A DNA stretch of 64,000 bases from Liolophura sinensis. Lineage: Eukaryota; Mollusca; Polyplacophora; Chitonida; Chitonidae. The stretch is from contig NC_088304.1 in assembly GCF_032854445.1 (NCBI RefSeq), forward strand, positions 14,769,704 through 14,833,703, written 5' to 3'. Below the pieces are notes generated by a model. That model was given only the letters and a program-made list of their open reading frames with translations, had not been told where the DNA came from and did no database searches. Shown here piece after piece: positions 13,101 through 23,249 of the stretch (position 1 is its first letter; every line of letters starts with the position of its first letter). The position numbers and the translations under genes are program-made.

Positions 13101-16100
13101 TTTATACTAAATTTGGGGTACCAAGAGATTATACTACATTTACGGCACCGACAGCTTGTACTACATTTGGGGTAACAAGAATTTGTACAACATTTGAAGT
13201 ACAGAGAGTTTGTACAACATTTGGGGCACCAAGAGTTTGTACTACATCTGGATATCGAGAGTTTTTACATTATTTGGAGTAATAAGAGTTTATACTACGT
13301 TTGGGGTACCGAGAGTTTATACCACATTTGGGGTAACGAGGGTTTGTACAACATTTGGGTATCGAAAGTTTGTACATTATTTGGAGTACTGAGAGTTTAT
13401 ACCACATTTGGGGTACCGAGAGTTTATACCGCATTTGGGGTAACGAGGGTTTGAACAACATTTGGAGTACAGAGAGTTTGAACAACATTTGTGGCAACGA
13501 GAGTTTGTACAACATTTGGGGTACCGAGAGTTTGTACTACATTTGGGGTAACGAGAGTTTGTACTAAATTTGGGGTACCGAGAGTTTGTACTACATTTAC
13601 GGCACCGAGAGCTTGTACTACATTTGGGGTAACGAGAATTTGTACAGTATTTGAAGTACAGAGAGTTTGTACAACATTTGGAGTACATGCACAGGCACGC
13701 CATGCACAGAAATGTTTCACCGATACGATCGCGCTCAGTTTTGTAGGTGGAAAACACATTTGTGGTCTTGGGGGATAAACGTGTTAGAGGACGGAAAAGG
13801 TTGAATGTCAACCAAATATGTCCACCTATATCGCCTACTTAATCAACAACAACCTAACCTCAAACTTAAAAATGACACCTCCCGTTCTCAGGACTGATGC
13901 ACGTGCGCAAAAGTCGACGTATTTAATAGAAATTTTGACGTCTATGAAGACAATCATTGGGTGAATATCGCGCTCCTCGTTAGTTATACTTAAAATATGC
14001 CATGTTCCGCAGTCTTATTCAAATCAGTGACTTGACACAGCAGTCTGGTGAAGCAGAGTTGACCCCCTGTCAATCTCCAGGTCTGTCGTGACGTGACCGG
14101 AATAATAATGACGTCGACGTTAAACCGTATACGAATGTGGACCGAACCCGTAATGACGTCGACGTTAAACCGTATACAAATGTGGACCGAACCCGTAAAG
14201 ACGTCGACGTTAAACCGTATACGAATGTGGACCGAACCTGAGTGATTAAGGAACTTACCTTTCAATATATAGGGCATTTCTGGTACTGGTTCAATCCAGG
14301 CCTTGGAGAAAGACTTTGTAAATTTATCCCTGCGTGATTGTCTGTGAGGTTTTGGTGATAATAAATGGTCGACAGCAGCAGATTGTGTTGCATTCTGCGC
14401 AGTCTAACGATTCTTGAAGACCACTCGTCTTCCACCAATATGGGGTTCAGGTCCATGCCTAACCCCTGGGAAAGGCCTTCAGGCCCACAAACCTGATCGT
14501 TATCATATAAGAGTATGAGGTAAAACAATGAAATGTAAATAAAGAACCCGAACGAGCAGCCAAATGGACGATTTGAAATTTAATGCTAGAAAAAAAAACG
14601 TCCCTCGTCTCGCCATAATGGCGATTAACAAATAAATCCTAGAGTGATATATTTTCTGATTTCAGGGAAAAAGGCCAACTGAAACAGACAATTTTGTACC
14701 CGTTGATTTCAAAGGATATAGAACATCCGAATCAGAGAATCATGTATTAGTTGATTCGAGAAGTAAAGAACACTTGAATCAGACATTCGTGTATTCGTTG
14801 ATTCTAGGGATAAATGACTGAATCAGACAATCATTCGTTGATAGCAATATAAGCGTCAAGTCAGACATTCGTATACAATTCGTAGTCCGTAAAAGGGCAA
14901 CTGAATTAGAGAATTATGTGTTTGTTGATTCTATGGGTAAATAATAACTGAATTCAAACACTCTTGTCTTGATTCCAGATGTAACTGACTGAATCAGATA
15001 ATCATGCATTCGTTGATTCTAGTGGTAAAGAACAACTGAATCCGAAAATCACATTATCCTTGATTCTAAGGGTTAATGACTGAATTATAAAATTAAGTAT
15101 TCCTTGATTGCCAGGGATAAAGAACTAAACAAGACAATCATGTATTCGTCGGTTTTGAAAGAAAAGGACAATTGAATCAGACATGCATGTTGATGTAAAA
15201 TGTTAATTTTAGGGATAAAAGACAACTGAATAACACAAACCTTAATTCGTTGATTTCAGGGGTGAAAGAAAGCTTGGAACGTGATGAAGGAATTTTGCAG
15301 ACTTTAAAAATGCAGAGAGGGTGCGAACTGCCTGGTTTTGTAAACAGCTTCCCGGTGTGTGAGAGCATTATTTCCTACCTACTGGTGGCGTGGAACAAGC
15401 CCGCCATGGAGTACGTGGCGGGGGTCCGTAATCATGTGGAAACAGTCCTCCGCGAGATGGCCACCCTCACATTTGACAAATATCCGAATCTGGCTACACG
15501 CGTTAAGGTAGGCCTAATACAGAACACATCAACATGAGTAAAACCAGAGCAGCGATGACAGTGAGATAGCTGGCAAATGAGTAGCACGTAACCGGTGAAA
15601 TCCGGCTACAATATGAAGAGTAAATTCAGAGCAGCGATGGCAGTGAGACAGCTGGCAAATGAGTAGCACGTAACCAGTGAAATCTGGCTACAGTATGACG
15701 AGTAAAACCAGAGCAGCGATGACAGTGAGATAGCTGGGAAATGAGTAGCACGTAACCGGAGAAATCCGGCTACAGTATGAAGAGTAAAACCAGAGCAGAG
15801 ATGACAGTGAGATAGCTGGGAAATGAGTAGCACGTAACCGGTGAAATCCGGCTACAGTATGAAGAGTAAATTCAGAGCAGCGATGACAGTGAGATAGCTG
15901 GCAAATGAGTAGCACGTAACCAGTGAAATCTGGCTACAGTATGACGAGTAAAACCAGAGCAGCGATGACAGTGAGATAGCTGGCAAATGAGTACCACGTA
16001 ACCGGTGAAATCCGGCTACAGTATGAAGAGTAAAACCAGAGCAGCAATGACAGTGAGATAGCTGGCAAATGAGTAGCAAGTAACCGGTAAAATCCGGCAA

Positions 16101-18874
16101 CAGTATGAAGAGTAAAACCAGATCAGCGATGAGAGTGAGATAGCTGGCAAATGAGTAGCATGTAACCGGTAAAATCCGGCTACAGTATGAAGAGCAAAAC
16201 CAGAGCAGAGATGACAGTGAGATAGCTGGCAAATGAGTACCACGTAACCGGTGAAATCCGGCTACAGTATGAAGAGTAAAACCAGAGCAGAGATGACAGT
16301 GAGAAAGCTGGCAAATGAGTAGCACGTAACCACTGAAATCCGGCTACAGTATGAAGAGTAAAACCAGAGCAGCGATGACAGTGAGATAGCTGGCAAATGA
16401 GTAGCACGTAACCGGTGAAATCCGGCTACAGTATGAAGAGTAAATTCAGAGCAGCGATGACAGTGAGATAGCTGGCAAATGAGTAGCACGTAACCGGTGA
16501 AATCCGGCTACAGTATGAAGAGTAAAACCAGAGCAGAGATGACAGTAAGATAGCTGACAAATGGTACACGTAACCGGTGAAATCCGGCCTCTTTGTCAAA
16601 TGACCACAGTTAAGGGTTTTCTTTAGCTGATAGATTTATTCTAATGGACAAGTTCCTTGTTTATTCTAACATTACAAGCTTCTGTTCAAAATTAAACTGT
16701 TCGACAGAAACATCCGAAACTTAATTTTTGCGTCAGTGTAACTACGAACTTGTTTTCAAGTCTGCCAGGTTTACTATGGTGTGTCTTTGTTTTTATTTTG
16801 CAGGAGATCGTGGACGAGCGCCTCCAGATCGCCATTCAGAGCACAGAAAGTGATATTACGAAAATATTTGACCAGGAGTCCACTGTATGGACCCAAGACG
16901 GAACCTATGTCGAACAGCTAAGTTAGTTTATCTGCGATGATGATCTAACGTTCTCTAAGCTGCTATGTTATAAACATAAATACCAAAAATTGTAAATTGA
17001 CAACAGTCTGAATATCACAAGTTACGGGTTACCATTTGCCAATTATCGTACTGTCTGACAATTTTAGCAGTTCCCTTGGTGATCAGTGGGCCAGATGGGG
17101 ACACGTACTGGTGGTTCCGATGTTTGTATAATGTGATTTAGTTGGACATGTGGAAGCATTATAAACTGCTCTGGTTTTACTCTCATTGCTGTACGTCTTT
17201 AAATATATTACAACAGATACACTGGCATTGGAAACAAATAATGTGACCTTTTCTGTCCTACAGATGCAGTGAAGAAAAGTGCCGAGAAAATGAAGCCGAA
17301 CGCGGCTGAAGGAGAAGACAAGTTGGTAGGCTGGAACCGCTACGCTGAAGACGTCATGGACGGCGTGTCGGCTTACATGCAGGTTCGCCCAGCTTTTTGA
17401 TTTAAGTGTATCATTGGTTACATCTTACATTTTTAAATATGATTATGGCCGAGGCAAAATGCTGTATTTTAAAGGAAACTATGTCAGGATTTTCATTAGG
17501 TGAGGGAAGAAGGCTAAAACGGGAATTAAAATCACCAGATTTCTTTAACCACCTTTTAAAGGTCTCCTGATGTCAGATATTGGCAAATTTGTTTTTGACC
17601 ACATCTTGGTTTATATTCCACAAAGAACACCTATAATGAGCTCAAAATAATCTTATCCAAGCAGAGAGTATATTTCAAGAGATTGGCACAATGGGTAAGG
17701 TGACCAAGAGGGATAAAAAAGGCTTTTTGTGTCATAGATTGGGTTGTTAAGTCAAAAATTTCAAATCTTCTGCGTAGTTCGTGTCATTGTTTAAGTGCAT
17801 AGTCCTGATATGGGCTTGAATATACATCTTATGTATTCGAGACCTCCGTGACTCAGTTGTTTAGAGCACTAGCGCAGCATAATGATACATGATTCTCTCA
17901 GCAATGCGGTCGCTATGAGTTCAAGCCCAGCTCATGCTACCTACCCACGTATGTGCAAAATAGCCACCAAAAATAAAGAGTGAAGATAGCCGTCCATGTC
18001 ACGCGTAGAATAATTAAGAGTATGACAACAAATGTACATTGAAATTCCCTCGTTGACCAACTGCCCTTGTGTGTTTACCCGAAAGTTTATAAACCAAGGT
18101 TGTGAGCTCGAAACCAGCCCTTAATAAATCAGATAAGGCTTTATATCAGGCATTACATGTGAGACCTGCAGACTGTTGTAGCCAAGCTATTTCCGCCTTC
18201 TCCGCATGTTCAACGATAACGTCATTGACGAATATTTCCGCCCATTGGCGGTAAATATATATAAAATAGTCGAGTTGTTAAGAAATATAAAACATACCTC
18301 ACAAATGTTTATTTTTCACTTTTTTGGCATATCATCCTTCATTTTCCTTAAAACCATACTCTTCGTTTTATATTTGTTTTTCACGTATCCTTCAGGTAAT
18401 CCTCCGAATAATAAACGATTTGTAAAATAAATAATTATTTATTTATATGGTGTTTTAAGCCGCACACAGGAATATTTCACTTATACGACGGCTTCCAGTA
18501 TTATGGTCAAATAAATAGATCAAATGTGGACTCCTCCTGAATATCTTGATACCTAATTTTGAAATTATGCTAGGCAAGATGTGAATTTTTGTTTCTATCT
18601 ATGATATTATCTTTTATAAAATCATTGTCTTGCTCTCTTTTATTATTAGGTTGCCTCACGGCGTATCATGGACACTATACCACAGTCAGTACACTACCAC
18701 ACCCTTAAGGTGCTCTCCGCTAAGATCAAGGAGTACGTGCTGTGCATTGCTTCCAACCCGTCGGCCATCGACGACCTGTTCAAGGAGAGAGAGGAGATTG
18801 CGCATCGCCGTGAGGAGATGCTGGACCTTCAGCAGAGGTGGCGGAGAGCGGAGAGGCAACTCGCCGCCTTGTAA
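990..18874 (+). CDS. Mx-like dynamin-superfamily GTPase, copy A (5' end outside window)
   Basis: Large GTPase of the dynamin superfamily, closest in layout to Mx proteins: GTPase domain, bundle signalling element/stalk and a C-terminal GED, with no PH domain or proline-rich tail. Eleven phase-compatible exons are seen: 990-1142, 1713-1861, 9082-9220, 10172-10370, 11047-11122, 11479-11601, 12676-12817, 15260-15507, 16804-16921, 17264-17382 and 18650-18874 (TAA). They encode about 562 residues. Visible motifs are GIVTR after the missing P-loop, DLPG (G3), TKMD (G4), VRCRNQDE (G5 region) and ELPGFVN in the stalk. The exons with the start codon and the P-loop (GxxxSGKSS) must lie left of the window. 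The donor after exon 16804-16921 is degraded (AA|gttagt, against AG|gtaagt in copy B). Vertebrate Mx proteins are interferon-induced antiviral factors; that role here is inferred from family only. A Drp1-like dynamin is less likely, because the stalk and GED sequences follow Mx. Confidence 0.9.
1229..1610. repeat. Minisatellite, 36-bp unit, ~10 copies
   Basis: gcgtta-catg-tatctcactt units at 1229, 1265, 1301 and so on, inside the intron after Mx-A exon 990-1142. The unit length is a multiple of three, which makes a spurious open frame. Confidence 0.85.
1713..1861 (+). CDS. Mx-A exon: G3 motif DLPG
   Basis: The acceptor is cttttcag and the donor CAG|gtgagt. The exon reads [20 protein letters not shown]..., then [16 protein letters not shown]. 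This is the dynamin-family G3 block, where DLPG contacts the gamma phosphate. Confidence 0.93.
2880..3015 (+). mobile_element. SINE body fragment
   Basis: cgtccagctcatgctggctc, then a decayed SINE body ending in cgtataagtgaatc. Partner at 63300-63435. Confidence 0.5.
4836..5650. repeat. Minisatellite, 86-bp unit, ~9 copies
   Basis: gctgaccgtgtatctgactg recurs every 86 bases (for example 4856, 4942). The right arm has ~13 copies (59490-60650). Confidence 0.88.
5752..6005 (-). mobile_element. tRNA-derived SINE, near full length
   Basis: Read on the - strand it starts GGGGGCCTCCGTGGCTCAGT with an A-box-like TGGCTCAGTCGG and a B-box-like GAGTTCAAGTCC, then a conserved body ending in TAAAACACCAATC. 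The equivalent site in the right arm (near 59385) is empty, so it inserted into the left arm after the duplication or was lost from the right arm. Confidence 0.8.
7205..7655. repeat. Minisatellite, 44-bp unit, ~10 copies
   Basis: tgcttggggtttaacgtcgt recurs every ~44 bases (7220, 7264, 7308, 7352 and so on). Confidence 0.87.
8409..8532 (-). mobile_element. SINE tail fragment
   Basis: Tail half of the same SINE family, without the tRNA head. Shared with the right arm at 57020-57150. Confidence 0.7.
9082..9220 (+). CDS. Mx-A exon: GTPase core after G3
   Basis: The acceptor is tttattacag and the donor ATGG|gtaatc. The exon reads [20 protein letters not shown]..., with PAGTDVDT and [12 protein letters not shown], the conserved helix/strand before TKxD. 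The protein is identical in copy B; I find only two base differences, both silent. Confidence 0.93.
9475..9690. repeat. Simple repeat, atgaatgagtgaaataa
   Basis: Imperfect tetramer-based repeat in an Mx-A intron. Only short remnants in the right arm (56205-56240). Confidence 0.8.
10172..10370 (+). CDS. Mx-A exon: G4 (TKMD) and G5
   Basis: The acceptor is atatttacag and the donor TTTTGG|gtaaga. The exon contains [30 protein letters not shown] and the [12 protein letters not shown] end. TKMD sets guanine specificity. The donor region is the apparent seed of the intronic repeat that follows. Confidence 0.93.
10360..10990. repeat. Degenerate ~50-bp repeat seeded by a splice donor
   Basis: About ten imperfect units contain catcctcattttgggtaagc, the same sequence as the exon end and donor at 10360-10376. 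Conserved in the right arm. Confidence 0.75.
11047..11122 (+). CDS. Mx-A exon: end of GTPase domain
   Basis: A 76-base exon between tttttggcag and AGG|gtaagt. It reads [20 protein letters not shown] then TSRIR, corresponding to the bundle signalling helix after the GTPase domain. Confidence 0.85.
11479..11601 (+). CDS. Mx-A exon: start of stalk
   Basis: The acceptor is catatttcag and the donor GTCC|gtaagt. The exon reads [20 protein letters not shown] then [21 protein letters not shown], a charged helix like the first stalk helix of Mx. Length is 41 codons, phase 0 at both ends. Confidence 0.88.
12240..12395 (-). mobile_element. SINE fragment
   Basis: Diverged body of the SINE (tgattggtgttttacgccat and onwards), in an Mx-A intron. 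The right-arm partner is at 53590-53745. Confidence 0.65.
12444..12620 (+). mobile_element. SINE fragment
   Basis: Opposite-orientation SINE copy starting CTCCGTGGCCTAACACGCTA and ending gtgaaacaccaatc. The right-arm partner is at 53345-53535. Confidence 0.65.
12676..12817 (+). CDS. Mx-A exon: stalk helix
   Basis: The acceptor is gcgttacag and the donor CTAG|gtgggt. The exon reads [20 protein letters not shown] then [21 protein letters not shown] second GT four bases downstream would break the frame with the next exon, so the first was chosen. Four residues differ from copy B. Confidence 0.87.
12818..13690. repeat. Minisatellite, 27-bp unit, ~30 copies
   Basis: ccgagagtttgtacaacatt followed by tggggta, every 27 bases, starting directly at the donor of Mx-A exon 12676-12817. 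Open in several frames only because 27 is a multiple of three. Confidence 0.9.
14100..14242. repeat. Minisatellite, 45-bp unit, 3 copies
   Basis: gacgtcgacgttaaaccgta and onwards, 45-bp period. Confidence 0.85.
14660..15259. repeat. Degenerate ~47-bp repeat ending at a splice acceptor
   Basis: cgttgattctagggataaa recurs at ~47-60 bases and runs into the acceptor cgttgatttcag of exon 15260-15507. Partner at 51243-51830. Confidence 0.75.
15260..15507 (+). CDS. Mx-A exon: stalk with ELPGFVN motif
   Basis: The acceptor is ttgatttcag and the donor GTTAAG|gtaggc. The exon reads [20 protein letters not shown], then [20 protein letters not shown] and on to NLATRVK. ELPGFVN is a hallmark of the dynamin/Mx stalk. 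Confidence 0.93.
15530..16590. repeat. Minisatellite, 82-bp unit, ~13 copies
   Basis: gagtaaaaccagagcagcga and onwards, exact 82-base period, between Mx-A exons 15260-15507 and 16804-16921. Confidence 0.92.
16804..16921 (+). CDS. Mx-A exon: stalk before loop L4
   Basis: The acceptor is attttgcag. The exon reads [20 protein letters not shown] then [19 protein letters not shown]. The expected donor AG|gtaagt is changed to AA|gttagt, and reading through gives a stop two codons later. If still spliced, the joined codon becomes Asn instead of the Asp in copy B. Confidence 0.82.
17264..17382 (+). CDS. Mx-A exon: loop L4 region
   Basis: The acceptor is tgtcctacag and the donor ATGCAG|gttcgc, which is shared with copy B. 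The exon reads [20 protein letters not shown] then [19 protein letters not shown]. It corresponds to the flexible L4 loop of Mx and the following helix. Six of 40 residues differ from copy B, more than in any other exon. Confidence 0.85.
17840..17950 (+). mobile_element. SINE head fragment (tRNA-like)
   Basis: gacctccgtgactcagttgt followed by a B-box-like GAGTTCAAGCCC. The surrounding ~290 bases are absent from the right arm. Confidence 0.6.
18440..18512 (-). mobile_element. SINE tail fragment
   Basis: ggtgttttaagccgcacaca and onwards, just before the last Mx-A exon. Partner at 48815-48890. Confidence 0.55.
18650..18874 (+). CDS. Mx-A last exon: GED and stop
   Basis: The acceptor is tattattag. 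The exon reads [20 protein letters not shown], then [20 protein letters not shown] and a charged coil ending RAERQLAAL, then TAA. This is the GTPase effector domain and the natural C-terminus, as in Mx. Confidence 0.92.
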   Translation, partial: VASRRIMDTIPQSVHYHTLKVLSAKIKEYVLCIASNPSAIDDLFKEREEIAHRREEMLDLQQRWRRAERQLAAL

Positions 18875-20025
18875 GGCCCCTGTGGTATCTATGAAAACAT
18901 AGAGAATTGAACTGGGTTTAATATTCTCATTATCTGTTCTTTACTGGAACAGAAGTCGTGTATGGCAATGTCCATGTATATGTGTATGGACATGTCTGCC
19001 CACATAGAATTAGACTGGATTTGACATTCACATTATCTGCCATTTTCTGAAATGTTAGGCATATGAACTCAAGCTAAGAAGCAAAGGTTGTCCATGGGCT
19101 TTGAGAAACTTGCAATTGGCTTGTTACAAGGGACACGAAGATAGCCTAAAAGTTGGTAGAGCGGGATGCATTTTCTACCACCATCTTGATGACTTTAACT
19201 TCCCGTTATTTCCAGTTGCTAAGGTCATCATCGTCTTTATTAACTAAGGGAGACCACTGAAGTCATATTTCGTCTCACCCATGAGAATGATTACGTTTGA
19301 ATGTGCATCCTAGAACTGGCTATATTCATTTCCTGAAATTTTGCCGGTGTTTGTTTTTTCCAGCTCCAAACTATCGTAAATAATTGTACATGGGATAATT
19401 GGTAAAGATGACTTACACGTATTGGCTCAAGAGGTGACTTAATGGTTATAGACATCTGTACCGCGCCATGACAGCATATAAACCAACCAGTTGAATGAAT
19501 AATGATGGCTTTAGCGCAACATTGGCAATATTTAGGCCCCAGCATGGCGACCAACTGCTTCAGGAGAGTTGTCCACTCGCGTGGCATATAATTCAAGATA
19601 TACGAAGACAAATTATAAAGAGCAAAAAGTTGTCATTTAATTATTAATTTGCTAGAGAATATTATATTCTTCCATTCCTTGATCACAGATGAAATGTTTG
19701 TAATCCACTATAACTTATAATCGACGGTTGACGGAAGGCATAGACAAATCATCAGTTTATCGGGGCAGATTACAACGTTTCTCTACTGAAGGCTACAGTG
19801 GAAATCAGCCAAAACAGTTTTCGCTTAGACGGAAATGAAAAGCGCTTTGATCAAATATCTGGTTTCAATTTTGTAGTTGTTAAATACCACTTCATGTACT
19901 TGCAAAAAAATGGGTGTTTACCGCTGGGGTATTTCGCCCTGTACACTATACAGATCTCGGGTTGAAACAAGACGTTAGTTAAAACCGATTCCATTTTTTT
20001 GTATACACTCAAAAAATGATCTGTT
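18875..20025 (+). other. Mx-A 3' flank
   Basis: Non-coding sequence after the Mx-A stop, paired with 47471-48404. No canonical AATAAA seen close to the stop; the transcript end is not identified. Confidence 0.5.
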
Positions 20026-20250
20026 CATTTTAACATTAAGCCTGTTGTCTGAGTGATGCTAGAATGTATTCTTTTATTATAATATAATACTGTGTCATAT
20101 TCAACATAATATCCTGTTAGTCTAATAGAATCTTTATGTTAAATTAATACAATATGTGTGGTATATTTAAAAGAACAGTTTGCTGCCATGACAGAATATA
20201 TTCTACCAGACAACTATCACTCAGACAACAAACCTTTGTTAATATTTACA
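20026..20250. mobile_element. Foldback (MITE-like) element at inner tip of left arm
   Basis: TGTTGTCTGAGTGATG-TAGAAT near 20043-20066 is repeated in inverted form near 20195-20232 (ACTCAGACAACAAAC). The outer ends carry TTTTAAC/GTTAATATTT. No coding capacity. The same element sits at the tip of the right arm. Confidence 0.6.
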
Positions 20251-20637
20251 TTTTTGAATTTTTATAGTGTATATGGTTTATGTTCATGCCATGATGAACC
20301 AGTCCCCAAGGGGAATGAACACATTGAGACAAATTATGTCCTATCCGCTTTTCCATTGTATATTTTGACATGTTCTGCTTATGTTTTTTTTTCACTTTTT
20401 AAATATTTTGTAAAAGTTTAAATAAAAAATCACGGAAAAACTAAAATGAAATTGTGAAAACCGTCATGGTTATAAACGCTATTTGTCTTTATAGCGTTTG
20501 GATTTTCATGTCATGTTGACGCCTCTAAAAACAGGATAACTAATGTTTACATCATATGTATGAATTGTAGTAGCACGAGAAGAAATAAATGCATTATTGA
20601 AAAAAATTGTAAAATTGATGAGAGTTTGTTTACATAC

Positions 20638-21559
20638 CTGGCCTTCTCGATATCAGTCTCGCAAACTTTGATCAGTTTGTCGACCAGCCTCTGTAAACTT
20701 GTCAAGTTCCGCTTCAAAACCTGCATACAAAAATGCAATTTGAAAACCCACACATACATATTATACACAGAATACAAAATTCCTCAACATTCACACACGA
20801 GCATGTAGTTACGTACATGCTGAGGATCTCAATACACTATAAATCACTAACATATTTTCAGCCAATTTTTATTACCGAGATGTTGTTATTTTATTGGACC
20901 ATGGAATCGATTTACATGTATTTTTTTGTCGTTGGTTGGATATTATCAAGTCATTTAGAGAACCCTTTACCTTTCACATTCGATGGTGTGAAAACCCGTG
21001 TCTCCAACGCATCTGTCATGGTAAGTACTTGATTTAAAAGGAGATATGGAATATTAATGACCAGTATCTACACAACATTACCTGTACTGCCCTGTTGTCC
21101 AGTTTGTCATAAGAATTTGGGCTGAAATAGCTTATCGAATTCGATGGTGTTCTTTTGTTCTGTCCATACATGAAAGGTGTCTTGTTCGCCGGTTCTAACT
21201 CTCCCTACAAGGACATAAACAAAACAAATGTCAAAAAAAGTGTTCATTCCCATATAGACGCCACATAAGGTGTCTAAGGTGATTATTTTTGTAAAGAAAA
21301 AAGTCTTTCATGCACAGGCCTATATTAATTCTGAGGTTAATTAACCCTGCATTTACTTTTGATTAGTAAACCTCATCAATACCTGTGGAAGTGTGGAACA
21401 ACACGCGTTGATTTCATACGATCCCCTTCGCTTGCCCAGCACCCGACCAACTCTCTTCTTCAAGCGTCTACATTGACCTAAGGCTTTACGTAGAACACAG
21501 GACAAAGGCTTCTTTGGTTTCTCCATGTTTAAGGTGGTCAAGGCAGATGTGCACTCCAT
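20638..21559 (-). pseudogene. K0: partial KY/hillarin-like gene
   Basis: Leftmost member of the array, - strand. Exon 1 (21559-21383 from the outer ATG, or 21526 from the inner ATG), exon 3 (21204-21082) and exon 4 (20720-20638) are present and open, with usable splice sites. Exon 2 is missing: the ~0.7 kb between exons 1 and 3 in the other copies is reduced to 178 bases. Exons 5 and 6, which carry the transglutaminase-like core, are absent because the array stops near 20530. The promoter module (TATA at 21633-21640, CACGTG at 21654-21659) is kept. A short transcript could still be made, but no full protein. Confidence 0.75.
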
Positions 21560-21599
21560 CAGTGTTCTGAGGTTAAAATCTGTAGCGTAGTCCAGGAAA

Positions 21600-21880
21600 T
21601 GAAAAATGATGACAACCCTCAACGGATCCTGTTTTAAATACTCATGTTACCATCACGTGATCTAGCTGGGGAGATATTTCTGGAGTTCAATGACCATTAA
21701 AGTCATGGCCTCCCGCGGGGTGTTTATGTTAATGATCATAAACAAATGTTAACACTGAAATCTGCTCATCTAACCAGTAAAGTAGTTAATCCCGTCAGGT
21801 AATCTGCTAATCCATGGAACTGATGAGTTAACAGTCATTGCTCATTTGACACACCTGCCGTTTCACCTAATCACTTTGAT
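21600..21880 (-). promoter_or_regulatory. K0 promoter region
   Basis: TATTTAAA at 21633-21640, CACGTG at 21654-21659 and the upstream block at about 21745-21870. Confidence 0.55.
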
Positions 21881-23249
21881 CCAACTAGCACCACAGTGTC
21901 TACCGTTTATTGTTTTTTATTTTTAACAAAATAAAGTTTAATAATGTTTGACAAGACAGTTTTTGCGTACATTCTCTGTATAGAAGATCTTTTCCCTTTT
22001 AACGTCAGACGTGTAAAAATGTATGCTTGTACAGCATTTCTATTTTGTATCTGAATCACACAGCAATTCGCAGGTTATACCAAGGAAATTTTGAATTTTC
22101 CTAAATTATGGTTTTATTTTTTAAATTACTGGTGAGGGTTTAAATCCACATATCTTTTTGATCATGCATACCTTGCATACGATTAAGATTTCATGTTTTA
22201 AGTTAAGATGATCTCGCCACTAATTAGGTCGCCTAGTTTTAATGAGAATATTTAAAAGTATACGGCTAGATGATACTGAGTGTGTCTTCTCTAAATACTT
22301 TTTAAACGTTTGAGATTTTTTAAAATCAACTACTCAGAATATAATTAATCTATATATGGGAACTGACAATGGGTGGCCAAGTTATAAAATATCCCATACT
22401 GTTTGTAAGTGTACTTACTTATTATATTTGTCCGTCTTGCTTTTCTTTGTTGTGAAACGATTATTCATTCATTTTTTAGCCTATCTGGATGATATACATT
22501 ATTATCTAAGCATTAAGCAATGCTGGGATGATGAGCATGATGTGTAAATGTTGTAGTTGATGGGATTATCTTGCAATGATTTTAGGAAGCTGTTACTAAG
22601 CTGCTAAGAGTTTTGGTCGGCTGATTGGTGTTTGGGATATTGGCGTGCGCCATTCCCTCGATGATATTGATTTACACCAATCCCATATTGTCCTCAACAA
22701 AAATCTGTATATTTCAGGTTGTAATTAACTTTATCAGAAAAAAGTAAAATCTCCTACAGGACACAATAAACTCTTCAACGGCCTGCAGAATTCTGGTAAT
22801 GTCCAGGAGTTTTCACAAACTACCATAGTCATAGTTTGATTCATCACACACAAGAAGGTTTTTTTTTCTTCTGCCATGTGTTCATTTGATTTAATATGGA
22901 TCATATTTCCACACTGTCTGACTGAAAACCCCATGTAACTCGTGGACGTTGTTAGGTGAAGCGTCACTGAAGTCTTTATACATCCACGGGGGTCTGTAGT
23001 TTAACATAATAATCAAAGATAATTGTTAGTGTCAAGACTGAAATCTGCTCACCGATTTCTATGTCGCTTAACCGTTACAAGTAACCCGTAATCCACGGAT
23101 TGATGAGATAGCAGTCATTGCTCATTTAACATGCCTGCTGTTCCAGCCATTGTCTTTGATCTCACACATCTTTATTTTCTGGCCTTCAAGTGAATACATG
23201 TGTAATATGTCAAAATATAACTGATATTTCGATAATATTTATTATTTAA

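Larger units (their letters stand above)
2250..20287 (+). repeat. Left arm of large inverted duplication
   Basis: This arm carries Mx copy A and its introns. Its reverse complement matches 47212-64000. The pairing was followed through all shared Mx exons, the intronic minisatellites, the 3' flank (about 19260-20010 against 48235-47500) and a foldback element at the tip. Position ~2270 pairs with 64000, so the true outer end is not visible. Similarity fades near 20287/47212. Confidence 0.9.

Noticed and set aside
12959-13800. Several overlapping open frames of 60-144 codons (VCTTFGVPR-type repeats) on both strands
   Set aside because: They come from a 27-bp minisatellite; a period divisible by three keeps many frames open. 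No splice sites or gene context.
15606-16489. Series of 75-157-codon frames on the - strand ([10 protein letters not shown] repeats)
   Set aside because: Pure product of the 82-bp minisatellite inside an Mx-A intron; not a gene.
17842-17945. Possible functional tRNA gene
   Set aside because: A and B boxes are SINE-type, there is no acceptor-stem pairing, and the copy is part of a dispersed repeat.
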